A stretch of 64,000 bases of DNA from Robiginitalea aestuariiviva (GTDB lineage: Bacteria; Bacteroidota; Bacteroidia; Flavobacteriales; Flavobacteriaceae), in NCBI RefSeq assembly GCF_029537735.1, contig NZ_JARPUQ010000001.1, positions 177,468 through 241,467 on the forward strand, written 5' to 3'. Under the pieces are notes generated by a model, which was not told the origin of the DNA, ran no database searches, and saw only the letters and a list, made by a program, of their open reading frames with translations. This document shows positions 25,790 through 35,614 of the stretch, in pieces; positions within the stretch are counted from its first letter, which is position 1; every line of letters begins with the position of its first letter. A program made the translations under genes and the position numbers.

Positions 25790-26413
25790 ATGACGGTAAA
25801 AAGCGCCGAATTTGTTAAAAGCAGTACCCGTGCGGACCAGTGCCCCCAGGGTCACCTGCCGGAATACGCGTTTATCGGGCGCTCCAACGTGGGGAAGTCT
25901 TCCCTGATCAATATGCTTACGGATCGGAAGCATTTGGCTAAAACCTCGGGCAGGCCGGGGAAGACGCAATTGATCAATCATTTTCTGATCGACCGCCAGT
26001 GGCACCTGGTAGACCTGCCGGGCTATGGCTATGCCCGGGCCTCCAAAAAAGACAAAGCGGCCTTCCAGAAACTGATCCAGCATTACTTCCGGGAGCGCCC
26101 ACAACTGATTTCGGCCTTTGTCCTGTTGGACCTGCGCCACCCGCCCCAACCCATAGACCTGGACTTCATGGCCTGGCTGAACAGCGAGGGTATCCCTTTC
26201 GGGATGGTCTTCACCAAGGGCGACAAACTCAAGGACGGTGCGCACCCCAGGCAGGTAGCTGCCTACCTGGAAGGGATGCGGGAAGCCGGTTGGGAAGAGA
26301 CTCCCCCTTATTTTGTAACCTCCTCTACTTCGGGGTTGGGCAAAGAAGACCTATTGGGCTACATTGACCAGGTAAACCGGGAGTACCAGCAAGCCCGAAA
26401 CCAAGGCCTATGA
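25790..26413 (+). CDS. engB: Ribosome biogenesis GTP-binding protein YsxC/EngB
   Basis: 207-residue GTPase needed for 50S subunit assembly. G1 is GRSNVGKSSLIN (about 30-41), G2 lies around KTSGRPGKT, G3 is DLPGYGYA (about 73-80), G4 is FTKGDKL (about 142-148) and G5 lies around FVTSSTSGLGK (about 175-185). Normal length. Its stop overlaps the next start codon in an ATGA, so the methyltransferase gene is translationally coupled. Confidence 0.96.
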   Translation: MTVKSAEFVKSSTRADQCPQGHLPEYAFIGRSNVGKSSLINMLTDRKHLAKTSGRPGKTQLINHFLIDRQWHLVDLPGYGYARASKKDKAAFQKLIQHYFRERPQLISAFVLLDLRHPPQPIDLDFMAWLNSEGIPFGMVFTKGDKLKDGAHPRQVAAYLEGMREAGWEETPPYFVTSSTSGLGKEDLLGYIDQVNREYQQARNQGL

Positions 26414-27450
26414 CCCTATTGGTATTGCAACACCCCGGGTATAACCGGGTATTCTATAATGCGGCAGCCAACCTGGCCCTGGCCGAATTGGAACTGGCCT
26501 CCCGCCACCTGTCTGTGCCCTGCCGGCCCCCGGAAGCGGTGGAACATGCCGGGATCCGGTATCTTAAACTGGACCTGTACGGCGAACCCGTTGCCGCGGA
26601 CTGGCAACTCCTTGGGGAACTTTCCTTTGCTTTCGCCTTTTATATGGACAAAGGTTCCCCGGAAGCCCCGTGCCTGCAGCCCGTGACGGTTCCATCTCCC
26701 GAATACCTGGACCCCAAGATCGGGTCCCTGCTGAAATACAAGGGTAAGACCAATGAGGATTTTACCCGGATGATGATCCGCCTGGCGCGTTGGAGCACCC
26801 GCCTTGGGGAGGATACCCCCTGCCGGTTATTGGATCCGGTGGCCGGAAGGGGCACCACCCTCTTTGAGGCTGGTGTGATGGGATGCGATGCCTTTGGAGT
26901 GGAACTGGACTCCAAGGCCGTACATGAAGGCGCTGTATTTTTTAAAAAATTCCTGGAACGGGAGCGTATCCGCCACTCGGCCGGGCAACGGCGGGTTGCA
27001 GGGGGCAGCAAGGCAGACGCCGTCTATATCCGGGAGTGGGAATACCACCCCCATGGCAAAGGGCAGGGCACCCGGAGCCTGGGCATGGTCCAGGGCGAAA
27101 CCGGCCAGTGTAATGCCTATTTTAAAAAGAACTTCTTTTCCGTTATAGTGGGCGACCTGCCTTATGGTATAGCCCACACCTCCCGCAAATCCCGCCAGCA
27201 GAAAAGCGGCTCGCGAAACGTCCGGGATTTTGTGCAGGCCAGCCTGCCCGCCTGGGTGGAAGTCCTGGCCCCGGGCGGGGTAATCGCGCTTTCCTGGAAT
27301 ACCCTGGTCACGCCCCGAAAGGCCCTGGAGGCCGAATTGGAAACAGCAGGACTGGTCGTGCTCCGCGAACCCCCATACGATACGCTTGTACACCGGGTGG
27401 ACCAGTCTATTGTCCGGGACGTGGTTCTGGCGCGAAAGCCAGGGGTGTAG
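26410..27450 (+). CDS. TRM11-like SAM-dependent methyltransferase
   Basis: 346 residues. The C-terminal half is a Rossmann methyltransferase of the UPF0020/COG1041 type: LLDPVAGRGTTLFEAGVMG near residues 138-156 and the catalytic-loop motif GDLPYGIAH near 247-255, a variant of the NPPY motif for amino-group methylation. It probably modifies RNA, but the RNA-binding N-terminal THUMP domain of classical TRM11 is not obvious, so the substrate is uncertain. Coupled to engB by an ATGA overlap. Confidence 0.8.
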   Translation: MTLLVLQHPGYNRVFYNAAANLALAELELASRHLSVPCRPPEAVEHAGIRYLKLDLYGEPVAADWQLLGELSFAFAFYMDKGSPEAPCLQPVTVPSPEYLDPKIGSLLKYKGKTNEDFTRMMIRLARWSTRLGEDTPCRLLDPVAGRGTTLFEAGVMGCDAFGVELDSKAVHEGAVFFKKFLERERIRHSAGQRRVAGGSKADAVYIREWEYHPHGKGQGTRSLGMVQGETGQCNAYFKKNFFSVIVGDLPYGIAHTSRKSRQQKSGSRNVRDFVQASLPAWVEVLAPGGVIALSWNTLVTPRKALEAELETAGLVVLREPPYDTLVHRVDQSIVRDVVLARKPGV

Positions 27451-27611
27451 CAAGGGGACGCCCCCCTGAATTCAAGATACCGGCATCGCCTGCAAAATCC
27501 TGGCAGCTCCTATTCCTGCAATGGGGTTTCGGGATAGCGCCCTACCTTGGTTGTGGGCGGGAGGGCGGGCCCTTTAACCTTTCCTTAGGCCACCTGTCCC
27601 CTTCCCTTTCC

Positions 27612-27619
27612 TACCTTTG
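27612..27619 (+). promoter_or_regulatory. Probable -7 element of the pirin promoter
   Basis: TACCTTTG matches TAnnTTTG and lies 37 bases before the pirin start codon. No TTG is at the expected -33 position. The rest of the 206-bp gap after the methyltransferase gene shows nothing else I can support. Confidence 0.5.
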
Positions 27620-27656
27620 CCTATCCAGACAACCCAATCCCGAACCCACTAAAAAC

Positions 27657-28376
27657 ATGAAAACCCTTTTCCACAAAGCCGATAGCCGGGGAGCGGCCAA
27701 CCACGGCTGGCTCCAGAGCTACCACAGCTTCAGTTTCGCCAACTACTACAACCCGGAGCGCATGCAATTCGGGGCCCTGCGCGTACTCAACGACGACCGG
27801 GTAGCCCCGGGAATGGGCTTTGGCACCCACCCCCACCGCAATATGGAAATCATATCCATCCCCCTGGAGGGCGACCTGGAGCACCAGGACAATATGGGGA
27901 ACACTACCGTGATCCGGGAAGGGGACATTCAGGTAATGAGTGCAGGGACCGGGGTAACCCATAGCGAATACAACAAAAACAAAGACCGGGAAGTAGCCTT
28001 CCTGCAGATCTGGGTGATCCCCCATACCGCCAATGTGGAGCCCCGATACGGCCAAATTTCCCTGGAGCCCGGGCAGACCCGGGGGCAATGGCACCCGGTA
28101 ATCGGCCCGCACGGGGGGTTCGACGGGCTGTGGATCTATCAGGATGCCTGGTTCCATTTGGGGGAATTCAAGGCAGGCACCACCTCCGAATACACCCTGA
28201 AAAACCCGAAAAACGGGTTGTATGTTTTTGTGATCACAGGCAACGTTTCGGCAGGGGGCCAAACCCTGGACCAAAGGGATGCCCTGGGCGTATGGGACAC
28301 TGGGTCCGTATCCTTTGAGTTCCTGAAAGATAGCAGGGTATTGCTGCTGGAAGTTCCTTTGGAACAAGGTGCCTGA
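27657..28376 (+). CDS. Pirin family protein
   Basis: 239-residue bicupin. The N-terminal cupin holds the metal-binding pattern GMGFGTHPHRNMEIISI (His near residues 59, 61) and a later HSEYNK (His near 103) with a Glu, as in pirin/YhaK proteins, some of which have quercetin dioxygenase activity. No signal peptide. It is a single gene with its own probable promoter; the function in this organism is not predictable. Confidence 0.9.
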   Translation: MKTLFHKADSRGAANHGWLQSYHSFSFANYYNPERMQFGALRVLNDDRVAPGMGFGTHPHRNMEIISIPLEGDLEHQDNMGNTTVIREGDIQVMSAGTGVTHSEYNKNKDREVAFLQIWVIPHTANVEPRYGQISLEPGQTRGQWHPVIGPHGGFDGLWIYQDAWFHLGEFKAGTTSEYTLKNPKNGLYVFVITGNVSAGGQTLDQRDALGVWDTGSVSFEFLKDSRVLLLEVPLEQGA

Positions 28377-28494
28377 TACGGTCCGGAATGGGTTCTGGGT
28401 ATCGGAAAATCTCCGGCCGGGGTTTGATATTTGTCATGATTTATTCGTAATCTAGAGCCTAATTTTATCGCTCACCTTTCAATCAGGAACTCAG

Positions 28495-29280
28495 ATGGAT
28501 CGCATTGCCAAAATACTTGTACCCTACGATTTCACCGAGGTTTCACGCCGCGCGCTGGATTATGCCGTTGCCTTTGCCGGGAACCGGCCGGACAAACACC
28601 TTGTGGTTTGCTTTATGCAGGAAACCGAAGACCAGCAGGTCCTTGAGGACGAATACGCAAAAATCAAAGCGGGGTTAACCAAGGCCTTTCGTGCCGAAAT
28701 GTCGTGGGTAGCCTTTGCACCCCCTTCCGTAGACGGCCTGCTGAAGAAGTGCCAATGGGTACAACCGGACCTGATTGTTATGGGTACCTCGGGTTCCGAG
28801 GATCCCGAGGGCACCACCCACACCTCCCAAACCGTACTGGCTACGGAGTGCCCGGTACTGGTTATCCCCAAAGATGTAGGGGAAGAATTCCAACTTAAAA
28901 CCATTGCCCTGGTTCTGGGGTCCAAGGAAATTGACGACCCCAAGGTACTGGGTACCCTGTTGGATATTGCCCGCACCTTTAATGCCAAGGTTCATGTGCT
29001 GACCATTGAAAACAAACCGGGAACCTACGGATATTCCGAGAGCGAGGAACGCAACGAAGAGTTGCTGGAATACTACCTGGAAAGTTTTTATTCCCACCAC
29101 GTATTTATCGAAAACGAAGACGTGGTGAAGGGGATTTTCGACTATGTAGTTGAAAAGGAAATCGACATGCTGGCCATCCTGCCCCGCAACCACGCCCGAA
29201 AAGGCACGCCTTCCGAAGGCCGCCTGACCCGCCTGCTCACCCTGCAGACCCGGTCGCCCCTGCTGGCCGTAGAGCACTAA
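28495..29280 (+). CDS. Universal stress protein, tandem UspA domains
   Basis: 261 residues with two UspA-like halves. The first has KILVPYDFTEVSRRALDYA (about 6-24) and VMGTSGSEDPEGT (about 98-110), close to the ATP-binding GxxG pattern. The second is more divergent. The SLC13 permease gene starts 10 bp downstream, so the pair is almost certainly co-transcribed. A possible -7 element TAATTTTA is at 28460-28467. The target or partner is unknown. Confidence 0.85.
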   Translation: MDRIAKILVPYDFTEVSRRALDYAVAFAGNRPDKHLVVCFMQETEDQQVLEDEYAKIKAGLTKAFRAEMSWVAFAPPSVDGLLKKCQWVQPDLIVMGTSGSEDPEGTTHTSQTVLATECPVLVIPKDVGEEFQLKTIALVLGSKEIDDPKVLGTLLDIARTFNAKVHVLTIENKPGTYGYSESEERNEELLEYYLESFYSHHVFIENEDVVKGIFDYVVEKEIDMLAILPRNHARKGTPSEGRLTRLLTLQTRSPLLAVEH

Positions 29281-29290
29281 GTAACCGGTG

Positions 29291-31132
29291 ATGTCCGTCC
29301 TTATCCTGATCCTGGGCCTGACGGTCCTGCTGTTCCTTTGGGGGAAATGGCCCCCGGATGTGGTGGCCCTGATGGCCATGATGGCCCTGTATTTCAGTGG
29401 CATCCTTACCCTTGGCGAGACCCTGAGCGGTTTCAGCAACCCCACCGTGATCATGATTGCCGCCCTTTTTATTATAGGTGAAGGGCTGGCACGAACCGGC
29501 TGGACCGCCCTGGCCGGGAAAAAATTTGTGGCCCTGGCCCGCAGGAGCGCCACCCGCCTCACGGTAATCCTGAGTGCGGGGTCCAGCCTCCTCTCCGGGC
29601 TGGTGAGCAATACGGGTACGGTGGCGGCCTTGCTGCCGGTGGCCGTGGCGGCTGCCTGGAGTGCGGGCACCTTCCCCTCCAAGGTCCTGATGCCGCTGGC
29701 CTTTGGCTCCAATACCGGTGGCCTGCTCACCCTTACAGGCACGCCCCCGAACATCATTGTGAGCAACGCCCTGGAAACCTCCGGACAGGAGGGGTTTGGC
29801 TTTTTCGAATTTGGCCTGATCGGGCTACCCCTGCTCCTGATTTCCCTCCTGTATTTCCGGTTTGTGGGGTTCCGGTTGCTACCGGGGAACCGCACCGCCA
29901 ACCGCCCGGCCAGCATAGACACGGAAATGCACGGCTGGATAGAACGCTTCAGCATTGCTGAAAACGTATACCGCCTGCGCATCCGCTCCATGTCGCCCAT
30001 GATCAGTACCCGGCTGGGCGCCTGGAGCCTGGAGGTTCAATACGGGGTACAGGTTTTGCGTCTGAGACGCCGCCACCCGCGCCTGCTGGAATCCGGTGCT
30101 GGGTTTGTGGAATTCCCGGACCCGGATACCGAACTCCGCTACCACGATGTGCTTACCGTTAAGGGAGACCCTGCCTCTGTGGACCGCCTCATGCAGGAAA
30201 CCAAGCTGGGGTTGCTCCCGCAACCTTTCAACACCGAAGAACTACGCTCCGAATTCATTACCCAGGAGGTCGGGATGGCACAGATGCTCATCACCCCAAA
30301 CTCCAGTTTTGTAGGACAACGGGTGGCCATGGGGGCCTACCTGAAAAAATATGGCATTCAGTTGCTGGGCGCCTCCCGCAACAATAAACCCCTGCCCGGC
30401 GCCGAAGTGGATATCCGTGCCGGGGATGCCTTCGTAATTCGGGGGTCCTGGGAAAATATGGAGCAACTCAAAAGCGTGTATCGGAATTTGGTAATTACCG
30501 GGAGTCCGGATGCCATGGCACGGGATGTGGAACAACTTACCCCGAGGTCCTGGATGGCCCTGGGAAGCCTGGTTTTACTGGTGGTACTCCTGGTACTGAA
30601 TATCGTACCAGGCGCCATTGCCGCCCTGCTTTCGGCCGGGTTGGTGATGCTCACCGGCTGTGTCCCTATCAGCCAGGCGTACCGACGCATCAGCTGGACC
30701 AGTGTAATCATGATTGCAGCCATGATCCCCATGGGCCTGGCCCTGCAGAAAACCGGGCTGGCCTCGGATGCCGCCAACGCCCTGGTGGCCTCCCTGGGTC
30801 AAACCCACCCTACCCTGCTGTTGGCTGGGATCTTTTTGCTGACTACAGGCTTTAGCCAAACCATTAATAATTCGGCCACGGCCGTCCTGATGGCTCCTAT
30901 CGCCCTTATGGCAGCAGCCTCCCTGGGGCTTTCCCCCCAACCCTTTCTGATTGCGGTGGCCGTGAGCGCCTCTACGGCCTTCCTGACCCCGGTGGGCACC
31001 ACCACCAACGCCATGGTCATGTCCGCCGGCGGCTATCGCTTTACCGACTACCTGCGGGTGGGCTTTCCCCTGCTCCTCCTGTTTTTTACCGCCACCCTGA
31101 TCCTGGTCCCATGGATCTGGCCCTACCGCTAA
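29291..31132 (+). CDS. SLC13-family permease with two central RCK_C (TrkA-C) domains
   Basis: 613 residues from the ATG at 29291 (a GTG codon directly before it is the other option). Membrane segments occupy about residues 1-200 and 420-613. Between them is a soluble stretch of about 200 residues holding two TrkA-C regulatory domains (one ending near DVLTVKGDPASVD, the other around GDAFVIRGSWENME). The SNTGTVAALLPVA and NNSATAVLMAPIAL segments are the paired re-entrant signatures of divalent anion:sodium symporters. The substrate may be sulfate, a dicarboxylate or another anion. The upstream universal stress protein may act with it. Confidence 0.85.
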   Translation: MSVLILILGLTVLLFLWGKWPPDVVALMAMMALYFSGILTLGETLSGFSNPTVIMIAALFIIGEGLARTGWTALAGKKFVALARRSATRLTVILSAGSSLLSGLVSNTGTVAALLPVAVAAAWSAGTFPSKVLMPLAFGSNTGGLLTLTGTPPNIIVSNALETSGQEGFGFFEFGLIGLPLLLISLLYFRFVGFRLLPGNRTANRPASIDTEMHGWIERFSIAENVYRLRIRSMSPMISTRLGAWSLEVQYGVQVLRLRRRHPRLLESGAGFVEFPDPDTELRYHDVLTVKGDPASVDRLMQETKLGLLPQPFNTEELRSEFITQEVGMAQMLITPNSSFVGQRVAMGAYLKKYGIQLLGASRNNKPLPGAEVDIRAGDAFVIRGSWENMEQLKSVYRNLVITGSPDAMARDVEQLTPRSWMALGSLVLLVVLLVLNIVPGAIAALLSAGLVMLTGCVPISQAYRRISWTSVIMIAAMIPMGLALQKTGLASDAANALVASLGQTHPTLLLAGIFLLTTGFSQTINNSATAVLMAPIALMAAASLGLSPQPFLIAVAVSASTAFLTPVGTTTNAMVMSAGGYRFTDYLRVGFPLLLLFFTATLILVPWIWPYR

Positions 31133-31224
31133 CGGACAGGATTACCGGTGGTCGAAAGCCTCTCCAAGCATAGCCCTCGAATTGGGATTAATGTGTATTT
31201 TCGGGCGATAACTAAACCAAGCCT

Positions 31225-32874
31225 ATGACCGCTAAAGCCTCCCCGTATCATCAATGGCACCACCCGTATAAACCGGCCGCGGCCTTTTCCACCAGAGTGG
31301 CCTATTTCAGCATGGAATTCGGGATCGACCAGGCCCTGAAAATCTATTCGGGCGGGCTGGGTTTCCTGGCGGGCTCCCACCTGCGCTCGGCCTTCGACCT
31401 GAAACAAAACCTGATTGGCGTGGGGATGCTGTGGAAATACGGGTACTACGACCAGACCCGCAATGCGGACCGCAGCATGCGCGCAGAACATATCCTGAAA
31501 CGATACGATTTCTTGGAAGACACCGGCCTGGAGGTACAGGTAACCATCAACGACAACCCCCACGTAAAGGTGCGGGCTTATGTGCTTCGCCCGGAAATTT
31601 TCGGCACCGTGCCCCTATATCTGCTCTCCACGGACCTGCCGGAGAACGATCACCTTTCCCGCACCATTACCGACCGGCTATACGACCCCAATGACGAAAC
31701 CCGGATATCCCAGAGTATTGTACTGGGGATTGGGGGGGCCAAGTTAGTGGAGATGCTGGGGGGCGCCCAGGTCTACCACCTCAACGAGGGACATGCCCTC
31801 CCGGCCTTTTACTACCTCAGGGACCGGGGCGTGGACTCCTCCCGCTTGGTCTTCACCACTCATACCCCGGAAAAAGGGGGCAACGAGGTACGCAACGGGT
31901 ACCATCTGAACAACAGGGGATTTTTTGGCCGTACCCTCCCCCCTCCGCAATTGCAGCAGGAGCTGGTGGGCGACGAACTCAATTTTACCGTCTCTGCCTT
32001 GCGGCACAGTAAAAAAGCCAACGCCGTTTCCCGCCTGCACGCCAAGGTAGCCCAGGGGATGTGGGAGCCCTTTGGCCTTCAGGATAAAATCATCCCCATC
32101 ACCAATGCCCAGCATCCGGGGTTCTGGACAGACCCGGCCCTGCGCAAGGCCTTCGAGAAAAAAAACCTCAAGGCCGTGGCCAAACGCAAACGCGAACTCA
32201 AAGCAGGCCTTTTCAACCGGGTGCTGGACCAGACCGGCAAGATGTTCGACCCCGAGGTGCTCACCGTGGTGTGGGCAAGGCGCTTTGCCGGCTATAAGCG
32301 GGCAGACCTGCTCTTGCGGGATTTTGAACGTTTTCAAAGGCTGATGAACCACTCCGGCCAAAAAATCCAGATTATCTGGGCCGGCAAGCCCTACCCGGAA
32401 GACTACGGAGCCATCCATGTCTTTAACCGCCTGGTGGAAGTGAGCTGGCAATTCCCCAACATGGCTGTCATGACAGGGTATGAAATGGAATTATCCCGTA
32501 TGCTGAAGGAAGGTTCGGATGTCTGGCTGAACAACCCCAGGATTACCCGCGAGGCCTCGGGCACCAGCGGGATGACCGCCGCCATGAACGGGTCGGTAAA
32601 CCTCACGGTTAACGACGGGTGGATCCCAGAATTCGGACGGCATGGGGAAAATGCCTTTATTCTGCCGGAGGCAGACCCCAACCAACCCCATCCGGTGCAG
32701 GACGATATGGATGCCCGCAACCTGTACCGCATCCTGGAGGAAGAGGTCCTGCCCATGTACTACCAGCATCCGGACGCATGGAATGCCCTGGTCATGCAGG
32801 GAATGGAGGATGTGGTTCCTGCCTTTTCCAGCCATCGGATGGCCACGGATTATTATAAAAAATTGTACAAGGGC
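31225..32874 (+). CDS. Alpha-glucan phosphorylase-family protein, PLP lysine replaced
   Basis: 550 residues (stop codon 32875-32877), much shorter than classical glycogen phosphorylases of about 800 residues but the size of the short alpha-glucan phosphorylase group. It starts with AYFSMEFGIDQALKIYSGGLG and has VWARRFAGYKRADLL near residue 350. In the segment EASGTSGMTAAMNGS (about 440-454) the residue expected to be the PLP-binding Lys is Thr; the codons are ATG ACC. Without that lysine, normal PLP-dependent phosphorolysis is doubtful. Its neighbour phosphofructokinase converges with it, suggesting a storage glucan/glycolysis setting. Confidence 0.8.
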
Positions 32875-34196
32875 TAGCCGATGGCATTGGGCTGCCCGGT
32901 GCTTTGAAGGGTAGCAAACCAAAATTCGCCTTCCAGGTCTATTTTTTTCCGGCGTCCCACTACAGCGGCAATGGGCAGGTAAACCAACTGATTGTTAACC
33001 AAACCTACCACAAAACGGGTCTTCCCCGCCATCGCGCCGTGCACGGCCTGGTAGGCCAGGCGGTTACAGAAGATACTGTCGCTGGCATTGGCCGGGGCCG
33101 AACGGATAATATAGCTGGGGTCGATGTACTTGATGGTCACTTCGGTCTGGCGCTCCCGGAAGTGGTCCGCAATGCGGTCCTTGAGCAGCACCCCGATATC
33201 CTGGTGTTTGATATTGCCGGAGGCGTCCCGCAGGGTCTGGTCCGTTTCGAACAGGTATTGCCCGGCGCCCTCGGCCACCACAATCACCGCGTGTTGCTTG
33301 CGGGCCAGGCGTTCTTCCAATTGTTGGAACAGGCCGTTTTCGCCCTCCAGGCGGAAGGGCATTTCGGGCACCAGCACAAAGTTCACCTCCGGCATCGCCA
33401 TAGAGGCAGAAGCAGCAATAAAGCCGCTGTCGCGCCCCATGAGCTTGACCAGGGCAATCCCGTTATATGCCCCGGTTGCCTCATTGTGGGCATCCCGAAT
33501 GATGGTCGATGCCACCGCATATGACGTTTCGAAGCCAAAGGATTTATCGATCAGGTCTATATCGTTGTCAATGGTTTTGGGGATCCCGGCCACGGCAATA
33601 TTAAGGCCGCGTTTCTCAATTTCAGCACCAATAGCATCGGCCCCTTTCAGGGTGCCGTCTCCCCCGATGGTAAACAGCATATTCACCTTATGGGCCACCA
33701 GGGTGTCTACCATTTCCCCAACATCCTGGGCCCCCCGGGAAGACCCCAGGATGGTGCCCCCGAACTGGTGGATATCCCGCACTTTTTCCGGGTCCAGTTC
33801 CTGATAGGGATGCGGGCAATCCCGGGTGAGGCCTTCGAAGCCATAGGGAATTCCGAGAATGCGCTTTACTCCGTAGAAATAATAGAGTCCCATCACCAGG
33901 CCCCGGATCACGTTGTTGATCCCCGGGCACAACCCGCCGCAGGTTACGATGGCCGCCGTGGTCTCTTCCGGATTGAACAGGAGGGATTTCCTGGGGCCGG
34001 CCTTTTCCAGAGTCAGGGGCTGCCCTCCGCTCTCCTGCAGGTGCTTCCACTGTGCGGCGGTTACATCAAAAAGTACACGGTGGGAATCCTCTACAAAATT
34101 AAAAAGGTCATCCCCGCTCTCGCTGCTCAGCGGCAAAGGGGAAACATGGGATGGCGTTCCCAGTCGGCGGATATCAAATCGGTTGTCAGCACTCAT
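32874..34196 (-). CDS. pfkA: ATP-dependent 6-phosphofructokinase
   Basis: 440-residue PFK of the long bacterial/plant-like group. It has GGLCPGINNVIRGL near 86-99, FTIGGDGTLKGAD near 175-187 and GIPKTIDNDIDLID near 202-215. Gly in GGDGT together with PKTIDND is the combination of ATP-using enzymes; PPi-using enzymes have Asp at the first position. It phosphorylates fructose 6-phosphate in glycolysis. It is 27 bp downstream of gldC on the same strand. Its stop codon and that of the phosphorylase gene on the opposite strand share the bases CTAG. Confidence 0.93.
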   Translation of the reverse strand: MSADNRFDIRRLGTPSHVSPLPLSSESGDDLFNFVEDSHRVLFDVTAAQWKHLQESGGQPLTLEKAGPRKSLLFNPEETTAAIVTCGGLCPGINNVIRGLVMGLYYFYGVKRILGIPYGFEGLTRDCPHPYQELDPEKVRDIHQFGGTILGSSRGAQDVGEMVDTLVAHKVNMLFTIGGDGTLKGADAIGAEIEKRGLNIAVAGIPKTIDNDIDLIDKSFGFETSYAVASTIIRDAHNEATGAYNGIALVKLMGRDSGFIAASASMAMPEVNFVLVPEMPFRLEGENGLFQQLEERLARKQHAVIVVAEGAGQYLFETDQTLRDASGNIKHQDIGVLLKDRIADHFRERQTEVTIKYIDPSYIIRSAPANASDSIFCNRLAYQAVHGAMAGKTRFVVGLVNNQLVYLPIAAVVGRRKKIDLEGEFWFATLQSTGQPNAIG

Positions 34197-34223
34197 CGTA
34201 TAGTTCTTTTCCGGTTGGGGAGT

Positions 34224-34565
34224 TTATTTTTTGCCCCTCAATTCGAGTTTTTCCGCAAAATAGTCGCAGAAGTCCTTCATGGTCGCGGTCATTTTTTCGT
34301 CCTGGGTAGCCTTCATAAAGGTATCGGACAGGGCCACCAGGGTCTGGTGGAAAAAGATATTCATCTCATCCACCGGCATATCTTTGGTCCACAGGTCAAT
34401 TTTCAGGGATTCGCGGTTGGCGCTGTCCCAGACCGATAGCAGCATGGCCTTGGCTTCTTCTTCGTGTATGCCCCCGTCCTGGGCAGACCAGTGGAGGGAT
34501 TCCGGGACGCGGTTTTCATCCAGGGTAACTTTCAGCGTAATTTCGGAGGTATGCAGTTTGGACAT
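34224..34565 (-). CDS. gldC: Gliding motility protein GldC
   Basis: 113 residues from the ATG at 34565 (begins MSKLHTSEITLKVTLDEN). No signal peptide. GldC is a small protein required for or accessory to gliding in Flavobacterium; the biochemical role is unknown. One base separates it from the end of gldB, the conserved order, and pfkA follows 27 bp later. A longer in-frame reading from upstream would overlap gldB entirely and is rejected. Confidence 0.9.
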   Translation of the reverse strand: MSKLHTSEITLKVTLDENRVPESLHWSAQDGGIHEEEAKAMLLSVWDSANRESLKIDLWTKDMPVDEMNIFFHQTLVALSDTFMKATQDEKMTATMKDFCDYFAEKLELRGKK

Positions 34566-34566
34566 C

Positions 34567-35538
34567 TTATTTGGGGGGTTTGTAGTTGGAGGCTTTAAAC
34601 AGGGCTTCCCCGGGCATACGCAGGAGCTCCTGTAGGGAAACATCGTGGTTTTGGACAAAGGCCCGCACGATTTGCCACCCCATGTACCGGCCAATCCGAC
34701 CAGGGGATTCGCGGTCCAGTTCCAACCGGAATTTACTGAAGGGGGCGGGTTCCAGAAAGCGCGGCCCCAGGGCCCGGTCTGTATTATACAGCAATTCCCG
34801 TTCAATAAAATAACGCCAGATCTGGGCTTCGTTGGTCCGTGCCCATTCCAGTTGCCCGGCCGAATAGCGGACCTTAATGGAATCCGGCACCAGCGGCAGC
34901 ATCAGGTCTTTCAGGTAGAGTTCCTTCCCATAATACACCATCTGGGCTACAAAGGAGCGCTCCTGGGGGTAGGGAATTACCTGTTTGGCAAAGGCACTGG
35001 CCACATCGCTCACCAGGTATTCCGGCTGCAGGTCTGCTGCAATGTAGCGGTCCAGTCCCCCGTAAAAGCGGTGATTTTCCCCCAGGTAGTTGTCCAGGCC
35101 CAGCAACAAAAGGGTATCTGCCAGCAGGACCCGGTTCTGGTAATCCACATCTGTGGTCAGGGTGACCACATGGGGTACGGGCACGTCCGGGAAATAATAG
35201 CGTGCATGGCGGAAAAACCCTTCCAGCCCGGCCTGGTAGGGCCCGAAATCAGAGAAAACGGAATCTACGGCTTCCCGGAGTTCCACCTGGAGGGTATCCT
35301 GTTGCTTGGCCAGCCAGACGCTGTCCGGGTATTGTTCCGGGAACAGGTAGGGGTAGGTCTTTTTCAGGGCGGGCAGGCCCCCGGGTTGCATCGCGCCAAA
35401 AGCCTGGTCAAATCGGTCTACCTGCAGATCCAGGGGGATTTGCTGCACAGCTTCCAGTACACGGGGCGCCGGATCTGCACAGGAAAGGGCTAAAATGAGC
35501 AGGGCAAAAGGCAGGAGGGGTTTAAGTAATCTTCCCAA
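34567..35538 (-). CDS. gldB: Gliding motility lipoprotein GldB
   Basis: 323 residues with a lipoprotein signal: hydrophobic core LLPFALLILALSC, lipobox LALSC with Cys20 as the lipidated residue. GldB is an essential gliding and type IX secretion-linked lipoprotein in Flavobacterium. The start codon is TTG at 35538; no ATG is suitably placed. It lies one base before gldC and is divergent from nadE with 76 bp between starts. Confidence 0.92.
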   Translation of the reverse strand: MGRLLKPLLPFALLILALSCADPAPRVLEAVQQIPLDLQVDRFDQAFGAMQPGGLPALKKTYPYLFPEQYPDSVWLAKQQDTLQVELREAVDSVFSDFGPYQAGLEGFFRHARYYFPDVPVPHVVTLTTDVDYQNRVLLADTLLLLGLDNYLGENHRFYGGLDRYIAADLQPEYLVSDVASAFAKQVIPYPQERSFVAQMVYYGKELYLKDLMLPLVPDSIKVRYSAGQLEWARTNEAQIWRYFIERELLYNTDRALGPRFLEPAPFSKFRLELDRESPGRIGRYMGWQIVRAFVQNHDVSLQELLRMPGEALFKASNYKPPK

Positions 35539-35614
35539 GGCTTCCTTATTAAGGGTACAGGTCTTATTTTTACAGGGTAAAGGTACTTGTTTTTCCCATC
35601 AAACCGAAGTCTAC

